From Occultella gossypii (GTDB taxonomy: Bacteria; Actinomycetota; Actinomycetes; Actinomycetales; Beutenbergiaceae), in the NCBI RefSeq assembly GCF_019947135.1, contig NZ_JAGSHT010000017.1, forward strand, positions 124,001 to 188,000: 64,000 nt of DNA, in the 5' to 3' direction. The first letter of the stretch is position 1. Each line of letters opens with the position of its first letter. The notes below the pieces were generated by a model. It was not told where the DNA came from, ran no database searches, and saw only the letters and a list, made by a program, of their open reading frames with translations. The position numbers and the translations under genes were made by a program. Below, one piece after another: positions 58,135-64,000 of the stretch.

Positions 58135-59108
58135 GCCGCGTCATCCTCGATGGCCAGACCCGCGGCACGCAGGCGTGAGAGCACGGCCACGCGATCGCCG
58201 TCGGCCACGTCCAGGTGCCACCGGCCCACCCGCACCCCGCCAAGGGTCTCGATCGATCCCGCCACGACGTGTGCGTCCGGCTCGGTCGCGATCGCGTGCA
58301 GCGCGTGTGCGATCTGTGCCTGGGCGCCGCCGGCGCTCACCTGCACGAGTGCACGCTGATCGCCGACGCCCACGTCCGGCACCGGCACGAGCGCCTGGGA
58401 CAGCGGCGAGCCGGGGCGGGTGACGACGTCCGCGAGCGGTCCGGACTCGACGATCCGGCCATCCGCGAGCAGGGTGGCGGCGTCGCAGACCTCGCGCACC
58501 ACGGACGTCTCGTGGGTGATGATCACGACCGTGATGCCGAGCCGGTCCCGCACGTCGCGGATCAGCCGGAGGATCTGCCGGGTGGTGGTCGAGTCGAGCG
58601 CGGAGGTCGGCTCGTCGCAGAGCAGCACCGCGGGCTCGGTCGCCAGCGCCCGCGCGATGCCGACGCGCTGCTTCTGACCGCCGGACAGCTGCGCGGGGTA
58701 GGCGTCGCCGCGGTCGCCCAGCCCGACCAGGTCGAGCAGTTCCTGCACGCGGATGGCGCGCTGGGCCCGGGGTACCCCGGCGATCGCGAGCGGGTAGGCG
58801 ATGTTGGCCGCCGCGGTGCGGGCCTCGAACAGGTTGACGTGCTGGAACACCATCCCGATCCGGCGGCGCGCCTGCCGGAGCAGGGCCTCGCTGAGGGCGC
58901 TCACCTCCGCGCCGTCGACGATCACCGACCCGGTGGTGGGCCGCTCGAGCGCGGTCAGGCACCGGATCAGGGTGGACTTGCCGGCACCGGACTGGCCGAC
59001 GATGCCGTGGATCTGCCCCTGGGGGATCTCGAGGCTGATGCCGTCGAGCGCCACGACCTCGCCGCTGCGGGTCTGGTAGACCTTCCGCAGATCCTGCAGC
59101 GTGATCAT
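58131..59108 (-). CDS. metN: Methionine ABC-importer ATPase
   Basis: I start at the ATG at 59108; the frame continues upstream without support. The 325-residue protein has Walker A GQSGAGKS (38-45), signature LSGGQ (141-145), Walker B VLLCDEPTSALD (161-172) and a C-terminal NIL regulatory domain (about 250-325) that binds methionine to inhibit transport. Unlike many metNIQ operons I see no SAM riboswitch upstream. Confidence 0.94.
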   Translation of the reverse strand: MITLQDLRKVYQTRSGEVVALDGISLEIPQGQIHGIVGQSGAGKSTLIRCLTALERPTTGSVIVDGAEVSALSEALLRQARRRIGMVFQHVNLFEARTAAANIAYPLAIAGVPRAQRAIRVQELLDLVGLGDRGDAYPAQLSGGQKQRVGIARALATEPAVLLCDEPTSALDSTTTRQILRLIRDVRDRLGITVVIITHETSVVREVCDAATLLADGRIVESGPLADVVTRPGSPLSQALVPVPDVGVGDQRALVQVSAGGAQAQIAHALHAIATEPDAHVVAGSIETLGGVRVGRWHLDVADGDRVAVLSRLRAAGLAIEDDAA

Positions 59109-59273
59109 GGCTGGCTCGTTTCGATGGGGGATGACGGCGGGGCGTCGAACGCCCTTGAGATGTTCCGACGGCCTGTGGTCGGCTCGTCGTGGCATGCGCG
59201 AGCGCGGCCGACGCCGCGCCGGGCCCATCGACGGTAACGGTCGCGCTGGTCGGCTCAACGAGCGCTCGGAAAT

Positions 59274-59292
59274 CGTCTCACCGGTCGAGACG
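59274..59292. promoter_or_regulatory. Inverted repeat between metN and an AraC-type gene
   Basis: CGTCTC (59274-59279) and GAGACG (59287-59292) are exact inverted arms around ACCGGTC. The site lies in the 220-base divergent region between metN and the AraC-type gene and may be an operator for either. No SAM or T-box-like structure is evident in this gap. Confidence 0.4.
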
Positions 59293-59328
59293 GGACGCAT
59301 TCCCGCGAGTGGCCGTACAGTGCTGATC

Positions 59329-59781
59329 GTGACCCTGGCGGAGGAGGACCGCAATCGCAGGATGCTGCGGGCACGTGACCTGATGGACCGGGCCTACGCC
59401 GAGCCGCTGGACATCCCGGCCCTCGCCGCCGTGGCCCACGTCTCGGCCGCCCACTTCATCCGCAGCTTCCGCGCGGTCTTCGGGGAGACACCACACCGCT
59501 ACCTGCAGCGGCGCCGGGTCGAACGAGCGATGTTCCTGCTGCGCCAGGGGGATCGGGACGTCACCGAGATCTGCGTCGAGGTCGGCTTCTCCAGCCTCGG
59601 CACGTTCAGCCGCACGTTCACGGCGGTGGTCGGCCAGAGCCCGAGCGCGTACCGGCGCCGTGGGCCGCTGCCTGCGGTCCCGTCGTGCTTCACGATGCGC
59701 TGGGCCCGCCCGTCCGAGCACTCGCCGCCGGCCGGGAACGGAGCAGTTTCGGATAAGCAGGTGGCTACGGGGCCTGCCTAG
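59329..59781 (+). CDS. Short AraC-family regulator
   Basis: The start is a GTG at 59329, seven bases after TACAGT (59316-59321). The 150-residue protein is essentially only the AraC DNA-binding domain: LDIPALAAVAHVSAAHFIRS and VTEICVEVGFSSLGTFSRTF. A variable tail rich in Pro and Ser follows (PSCFTMRWARPSEHSPPAGN). It precedes a VOC protein gene by 10 bases, a pairing often seen for stand-alone AraC/VOC units. The signal is unknown. Confidence 0.85.
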   Translation: MTLAEEDRNRRMLRARDLMDRAYAEPLDIPALAAVAHVSAAHFIRSFRAVFGETPHRYLQRRRVERAMFLLRQGDRDVTEICVEVGFSSLGTFSRTFTAVVGQSPSAYRRRGPLPAVPSCFTMRWARPSEHSPPAGNGAVSDKQVATGPA

Positions 59782-59791
59782 TGTGGTCGGC

Positions 59792-60214
59792 ATGATCAAG
59801 AACCTGACCGTCTCGCAGATCTTCGTGACCGACCAGGACGAGGCCCTGGACTTCTATGTGAACATCCTCGGCCTGGAACCGTCCGCCGACATGAACTTCG
59901 GCCCGATGCGGTGGCTCACCGTGCGGGTACCCGGCACCGACCGGGAGATCCTCCTCGAGCAGCCCGGCCCGCCCGGATACGACCCCGAGACCGCACAGGC
60001 CGTGCGGGCCATGGTCAGCAAGGGCGCCGCCGGCGGCACCCTGATGTTCAGCACCGACGACGCTCACGCCGCGCATGCCGAGCTCGCGGCCAAGGGCGTC
60101 GAGTTGCCCGAGGACCCGACCGAGCAGGTCTACGGCATCGACTTCGGCTTCCGGGACCCGGCCGGCAACCACATCCGGATCACCCAGACGTACCCGATGC
60201 TCGCACAGGCCTGA
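59792..60214 (+). CDS. VOC (glyoxalase-like) protein
   Basis: I start at the ATG at 59792, seven bases after TAGTGT (59779-59784), a -10 that overlaps the previous stop region. The 140-residue protein has one VOC domain: LTVSQIFVTDQDEALDFYVN, VPGTDREILLEQPGPP and FGFRDPAGNHIRITQ. Members include glyoxalases and resistance proteins. It is likely regulated by the adjacent AraC protein. Confidence 0.88.
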   Translation: MIKNLTVSQIFVTDQDEALDFYVNILGLEPSADMNFGPMRWLTVRVPGTDREILLEQPGPPGYDPETAQAVRAMVSKGAAGGTLMFSTDDAHAAHAELAAKGVELPEDPTEQVYGIDFGFRDPAGNHIRITQTYPMLAQA

Positions 60215-60413
60215 GCACCGGCCCCGCCTCGACCCGGGGCCGTAACCCGCGGTACACCTTCCGACGGTGGTCCCATGCCGCTGAGAACAGGTGCGCATGC
60301 GAGTGGGGGTGCGCGCAGCTGCAGCCCCGCGCCACGATCGCCACGGAGCGCGCGCACGTGGAGACGTCACCGGGATATTAACGGCGCGTCATGTGACCGA
60401 AACATCCCGCCCC

Positions 60414-60440
60414 TACGGTGAATGTTGATGACATCAACAT
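60414..60440 (+). promoter_or_regulatory. Perfect 19-base palindrome before the flavin reductase operon
   Basis: ATGTTGATG (60422-60430) and CATCAACAT (60432-60440) are exact inverted arms around one base. TACGGT (60414-60419) just upstream is a possible -10, so the site sits on the predicted transcription start. Its form resembles GntR- or LacI-type operators; no such regulator gene is nearby in the window. Confidence 0.6.
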
Positions 60441-60467
60441 CCCTCCGAGTACCGGGGAGCCCTCTCC

Positions 60468-60980
60468 ATGACCACCACCGCACCGCCCGCCACCGCAGTG
60501 ACCGATGAGTTCCGCGCCGCGATGGCGGGCCTGGCCGCCGGGGTCTGCGTCATCACCACCACCGGCGCGGACGGCCGCCCGAGCGGGCTGACGGTCTCCA
60601 CCGGGTTCAGCGTCAGCGTCACGCCGCCGATGTTCGGTCTGTGCGTGGACGTCCGATCCCGCACCCTGCCGGCCGTGCTCGAGCGCGGTGCGTTCGTCGC
60701 GAACGTGCTGCACGGCGAGGCGCAGGACGTCGCGACGCTGTTCGCGTCCCGCGCCACGGACAAGTTCGCGCGCACCCCGCACCGCTACACCTCGGGCGGC
60801 CTGCCCTGGCTCGCCGAGCACAGCCTGCGGTCGGTGGAGTGCACCATCACGCAGACCGCGGACGCCGGGGACCACGTCATCATCCTCGGCGCCGTCGACG
60901 CGGTGCACGGCTCCGCCGTCGCCGGCGGTTCGGCCCTCGCCTATGTGGACCGGCGCTTCCACGCACTCCCCCGGTCCTGA
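60468..60980 (+). CDS. Flavin reductase-like domain protein (FMN-binding split barrel)
   Basis: The 170-residue protein follows GGGGAG. It has the flavin-reductase pattern GLAAGVCVITTTGADGRPSG, LTVSTGFSVSVTPPMFGLC and ANVLHGEAQDVATLFASRAT, and late ILGAVDAVH. Such proteins reduce FMN or FAD with NAD(P)H, usually for a two-component monooxygenase. No oxygenase gene is visible in the adjacent operon, so the partner may be beyond the window or absent. Confidence 0.88.
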   Translation: MTTTAPPATAVTDEFRAAMAGLAAGVCVITTTGADGRPSGLTVSTGFSVSVTPPMFGLCVDVRSRTLPAVLERGAFVANVLHGEAQDVATLFASRATDKFARTPHRYTSGGLPWLAEHSLRSVECTITQTADAGDHVIILGAVDAVHGSAVAGGSALAYVDRRFHALPRS

Positions 60981-61013
60981 CCCCACCCGCACAGCCAACG
61001 AGAGGACACCATC

Positions 61014-61457
61014 ATGAGTGGAGCAGCACCCGTCATCCGCAAGCTCGCGGACACCCCGGCCTTCCTGATCGGCCCCGAGGACACGGTGAAACTCGCCTAC
61101 CTGGCCGGGCCGAAGGACGGCACGAACACCAGCGTGTTCCTGGAGGTCTGGGAGCCGGGCGGTGCGCAGCCGCTCAACTCCCACGAGGAGTCCGCCGAGA
61201 TCTTCATCGTCCTCAAGGGGCAGGCGCAGGCCCACAGCGACGAGGACGTGGTGTCGCTCGCCGCGGGTGACGTGCTGATCCTCCAGGAGGGCTCCGAGCA
61301 CCGGATCATCAACACCTCGGAGACCGAGGACCTCTACACGATCACGATCATGTCCAACGACGGTGGCTTCGCGAAGCTCGTCACGGACGGCACCGAGGTC
61401 ACGCTCACCGAGGCGGACCGCGCGGTGCTCTGCGCCGGCCTGCCGCAGGTGGTGTGA
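61014..61457 (+). CDS. Cupin-domain protein
   Basis: The 147-residue protein starts after GAGAGGA. The cupin core includes NSHEESAEIFIVLKGQAQAH (motif 1 with His and Glu ligands), GDVLILQEGSEHRI and a final beta strand. Activity cannot be predicted. It is coupled to the amidase downstream by a GTGA overlap. Confidence 0.85.
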   Translation: MSGAAPVIRKLADTPAFLIGPEDTVKLAYLAGPKDGTNTSVFLEVWEPGGAQPLNSHEESAEIFIVLKGQAQAHSDEDVVSLAAGDVLILQEGSEHRIINTSETEDLYTITIMSNDGGFAKLVTDGTEVTLTEADRAVLCAGLPQVV

Positions 61458-62614
61458 GCACCCTCCTCCAGCCCCTCGACTCGCGTCCCGGGGGTGGCCG
61501 GTACCTCCCGGCCACCCCCGGGACCGTGTTGTGGGGTGAGCTGCCGTGCGCCGGCGACGACCCGGTGCTCACGATCGACCCCGGCGAGACCGTGGTGATC
61601 GACACCGTCTCCCACGAGGGCATCCTCGAGGACCAGGGCCGCGACCCGGCCGCGTTCTTCGCAAGCCACGGCATCACCGAGGTACTCCGGGACGCCGTCG
61701 CGGTCGCCGCCGAGGTGCCGCACGACCCAGCGGTGCACGGCCCGCACGTGGTCACCGGGCCGATCCGGGTCCGCGGCACCCGTCCGGGAGACGTGCTCTC
61801 GATGACCGTTCTGGACCTGCGGATGCGCGCCGACTACGGCATCGTCTCGAGCCGGCACGGACGCGGCGCGCTGCCCGAGGAGTTCCCGCTCGAGGGCGCG
61901 CCGGTCACCTCGATCCTGGCCCGGGTCGAGCCGATGCCCGACGGCGGCGCTCGCCGAGGCGGTCGGCCCGCCCTGGGCGGTCCTCACCGATCCCGTCGGC
62001 ATGCCAACCTCGGTGAGGTGGGCCGGCGCCTCGCCCGCACGTCGATGGGCTCGATGCCGGTCGGGCCGGGCGACGCTCGGCGGGTCCGGTTCCCCCTCGC
62101 GCCCTTCCTCGGCACCATGGGCGTGGCGGTCGCGGGATCCGAGCGGGCCCACTCGGTGCCACCGGGACCCCACGGCGGAAACGTGGACGTCTCGCTGCTG
62201 ACGGTCGGGTCCACGCTGCACGTGCCGGTCCAGGTCGACGGTGCGCTCGCCTACGTCGGCGACCCGCACTACGCCCAGGGTGACGGCGAGGTCGCGCTCA
62301 CCGCGTTCGAGGCCCCGTTGCGCGCGAGCGTGCGTTTCGACGTCATCCCGGCCGCGCACCTGCCCCGCCCGGGCGAGCTCTGGGCGGAGACCCCCGACCT
62401 GCTCGTCCCGATCGGACTCGACCCGGACCTGAACGTGGCGATGCGTGCGGCCGTACGCTCCGCCGTCGTTCTCCTCACCGACCTGGGCATGCGCCCGGAG
62501 CACGCGTACGCCTACCTGTCCGCGGCGGGTGACTTCGCCGTCTCCCAGGTGGTCGACCGGGTCTGCGGCGTGCACGGCAAGATCCGCAAGGCGGACCTGG
62601 CCGAGCTCGCCTGA
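61454..62614 (+). CDS. Acetamidase/formamidase-family amidohydrolase
   Basis: The GTG at 61454 overlaps the cupin stop. The 386-residue protein matches the acetamidase/formamidase family: TVVIDTVSHEG, RGTRPGDVLSMTVLDLRMRA, FPLAPFLGTMGVAV and GDPHYAQGDGEVALTAFE. It would hydrolyse a short amide. Between about 61941 and 62016 the residues become Arg/Gly-rich and third-position GC drops, while the frame one base over looks more like coding sequence there. A compensating frameshift pair is possible, so activity is uncertain. Confidence 0.85.
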   Translation: MSTLLQPLDSRPGGGRYLPATPGTVLWGELPCAGDDPVLTIDPGETVVIDTVSHEGILEDQGRDPAAFFASHGITEVLRDAVAVAAEVPHDPAVHGPHVVTGPIRVRGTRPGDVLSMTVLDLRMRADYGIVSSRHGRGALPEEFPLEGAPVTSILARVEPMPDGGARRGGRPALGGPHRSRRHANLGEVGRRLARTSMGSMPVGPGDARRVRFPLAPFLGTMGVAVAGSERAHSVPPGPHGGNVDVSLLTVGSTLHVPVQVDGALAYVGDPHYAQGDGEVALTAFEAPLRASVRFDVIPAAHLPRPGELWAETPDLLVPIGLDPDLNVAMRAAVRSAVVLLTDLGMRPEHAYAYLSAAGDFAVSQVVDRVCGVHGKIRKADLAELA

Positions 62615-62647
62615 ACCCGCGCGACCCCGCCCGACCCTCTCCCGCAC

Positions 62648-62719
62648 GCCGAGACAGAGCGTTCCAGGTGAGCCAGCGGACTGTAGGGCGCTGATTCACC
62701 TGGAACACTCTGTCTCGGC
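62648..62719. terminator. Very long hairpin between convergent genes
   Basis: The arms 62648-62671 and 62696-62719 are 24 bases long and pair with a single mismatch (for example GCCGAGACAGAG with CTCTGTCTCGGC at the base). A short inner CAGCG/CGCTG stem extends it. It lies between the acetamidase and the convergent creatininase-family gene and fits a bidirectional terminator. Its length is unusual, so a dispersed palindromic repeat is also possible. Confidence 0.65.
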
Positions 62720-62752
62720 CCGCTCCGTCCGGGGGTGAGTCGGCCCGCGACG

Positions 62753-63535
62753 TCAGCGCGGGGTGGGGTCGAAGACCGATGCCTCCACGATCGCCTGCGC
62801 GATCCGCTCGACGGCGGCGGTGAAGAGGATCCTGCCGGTGTCCGCATCCGCGGTGGTCGGGTCGCCGATGTGGCCGTCCGGACCGAAGTCGTCCGACAGC
62901 CAGCCGAAGCTGACCGGCTTGCCGAACCCGATCAGCTCGTAGTCGGCGAGGTGCTCGGGCACGCGCCGCTCGGCCAGGTCCATGTGCACGAGCTCGGGGC
63001 GCAGGTGCAGCATCAGTGAGGTCTCGCTGTGCCCGCCGTGGATGCCAAGACCGAGCTCGTGCGGGTTGGCGACGTCCCGGGTCTGGTCCGGCGGCACGGA
63101 CAGGTGCGAGAAGAACGTGCGCAGCCCGAACCGGCGGCGGATCTCCCGGCACGCGACCTGGCCGAGCGCGGAGTTGCCGCCGTGGCCGTTGACGAACATG
63201 AGCCGGGTGATGCCGGACGTCTGCAGGGACCGGCCGATGTCCACCAGGGTGGCCATGAGTGTCTCCCAGGTCAGCCAGATCGTGCCGGGCGCCCAGTGGT
63301 GCTCGTCGGACTTCGTGTAGGCGAGCCCGGGCAGCAGCACCACGCTCGCCGCGCCGGCTTCGGCGACCGAGGCGACCGCCGCCTCGGCCGCCTCGGTCGC
63401 GGTCACGTAGTCGGTGGACACCGGCAGGTGCGGACCGTGCTGCTCGATCGCACCGAGCGGCAGCACCGCGACGGTGTCGGCTGGTAACGCCTCGACCTCC
63501 CGGAAGGTCAGGTCGATGAACCTCGGCGCCGCCAT
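62753..63535 (-). CDS. Creatininase-family amidohydrolase
   Basis: I start at the ATG at 63535, which overlaps the upstream stop by one base (TGATG). The 260-residue protein has the metal-binding pattern GAIEQHGPHLPVSTD (Glu31, His33, Asp42), NGHGGN with His118 and GHSETS. The family opens cyclic amides such as creatinine or processes formamide-type intermediates in cofactor synthesis. It is translationally coupled to the FAD oxidase. The substrate is unknown. Confidence 0.88.
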   Translation of the reverse strand: MAAPRFIDLTFREVEALPADTVAVLPLGAIEQHGPHLPVSTDYVTATEAAEAAVASVAEAGAASVVLLPGLAYTKSDEHHWAPGTIWLTWETLMATLVDIGRSLQTSGITRLMFVNGHGGNSALGQVACREIRRRFGLRTFFSHLSVPPDQTRDVANPHELGLGIHGGHSETSLMLHLRPELVHMDLAERRVPEHLADYELIGFGKPVSFGWLSDDFGPDGHIGDPTTADADTGRILFTAAVERIAQAIVEASVFDPTPR

Positions 63536-64000
63536 CAGTTCGTCCCGATCGTGGAGCGGGTGTCCGGGCGGGCCAGCGCCGGGTCGAGCTTGCCGGGGTT
63601 CAGCAGGCCGCGTGGGTCGGTCCTCCTGGCTGTCTCGACCGCCAGGGCCACGTTCCGGTCGACGTACCACTGGTGCGGGGAGTGCACGCCGAGCCCGGCC
63701 GCCTCCAGGGCGGGGATGCCGGCAAGGACCTGGGCCTCGTCCACGTAGTCGCCGACCACCATCGCGAGCGGCCCGGTGCCCATCAGCTCCAGGTGCAGGC
63801 GGGTGTTCGGATACACGCCGCGGATGGCGTCCGGGTCGTCCCAGAGCACGGTGCCACCGGTCTCCAGGTGGAAGCACGGCGGGTCGCCCTCGGCCTGCTG
63901 CCAGAAGTAGATCGGGTGGTTGTAGGACATCGAGGAGAGCTTGTCCGTCTCCGCGTAGTCCGCCAGCACCGCGACCACGGAGCCACCGGCAGCCCGGATC
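63535..64000 (-). CDS. FAD-linked oxidase C-terminal part (5' truncated by window edge)
   Basis: The frame is open to the right edge, so the N-terminal FAD-binding domain lies outside. The visible 154 residues include VAVLADYAETDKLSSMSYNH and a late ETARRTDPRGLLNPGKLDPA, the typical end of BBE/glycolate-oxidase-like FAD-linked oxidases. It precedes the creatininase-family gene with a TGATG overlap, so the two act in one pathway. The substrate is unknown. Confidence 0.75.
   Translation of the reverse strand, partial: IRAAGGSVVAVLADYAETDKLSSMSYNHPIYFWQQAEGDPPCFHLETGGTVLWDDPDAIRGVYPNTRLHLELMGTGPLAMVVGDYVDEAQVLAGIPALEAAGLGVHSPHQWYVDRNVALAVETARRTDPRGLLNPGKLDPALARPDTRSTIGTN

Noticed and set aside
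61334-62647. 437-residue minus-strand frame opposite the acetamidase
   Set aside because: Shadow composition. It was considered because of the odd segment in the acetamidase, but it has no recognisable domain.

Overview
The window is high-GC DNA with strong G/C preference at third codon positions, and it is most likely chromosomal sequence from an actinomycete, probably of the Micrococcales type. Supporting signs are an Lsr2-type nucleoid protein, a SAM-IV-type riboswitch, a MetNIQ transporter, many GTG and TTG starts, 1- or 4-base ATGA, GTGA and TGATG gene overlaps, and at least a dozen genes whose start codon lies 5-8 bases after a -10 hexamer (TANNNT or a near match). The last feature is what leaderless mRNAs look like. 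The species cannot be named from the sequence alone.

Bases 1-35,000 are mainly carbohydrate uptake and catabolism. A LacI regulator (238) sits beside a Gfo/Idh/MocA oxidoreductase and a TIM-barrel isomerase (1878-3913). The same near-palindromic operator recurs in front of a short-chain dehydrogenase and flavoprotein pair 15 kb away (15801-18739), which suggests one scattered regulon. Next is an IclR-controlled fucoside module (4209-9632: binding protein, two permeases, GH29 alpha-L-fucosidase). A membrane desaturase and a tandem family of single-pass membrane proteins with PQQ-like propeller repeats follow (9736-14557). After an ArsR/SRPBCC module and a solitary AbiEi-like protein comes a rhamnose-type operon (23414-29020: rhamnose mutarotase, Gfo/Idh oxidoreductase, DUF624 protein, two permeases, binding protein) with a divergent LacI. 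A MazF toxin with a damaged antitoxin follows, and then a third CUT1 importer with its own LacI (31704-36312). None of the three sugar importers carries its ATPase, so a shared ATPase elsewhere is likely.

Bases 36,000-64,000 are mostly housekeeping and stress genes: tRNA-Ser(CGA), sirtuin, MscS channel, TadA, uracil phosphoribosyltransferase, a sulfhydrylase/rhodanese/DUF1737 operon, and a large ATP-binding LuxR regulator. A SAM-IV riboswitch precedes a cysteine-desulfurase-like enzyme. Further on are an ArsR-controlled MFS exporter, a block of membrane-anchored unknowns, Lsr2 and the methionine importer metNIQ. Sulfur and methionine are a repeated theme here. The right edge holds an amide-type catabolic cluster (flavin reductase, cupin, acetamidase/formamidase, creatininase family, FAD oxidase).

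Signs of decay are scattered through the window: a desaturase fragment at 4056-4143, an internally deleted paralog at 12386-12580, a possible IS481-type end at 22065-22108, a broken antitoxin at 30412-30522 and a local double frameshift inside the acetamidase.
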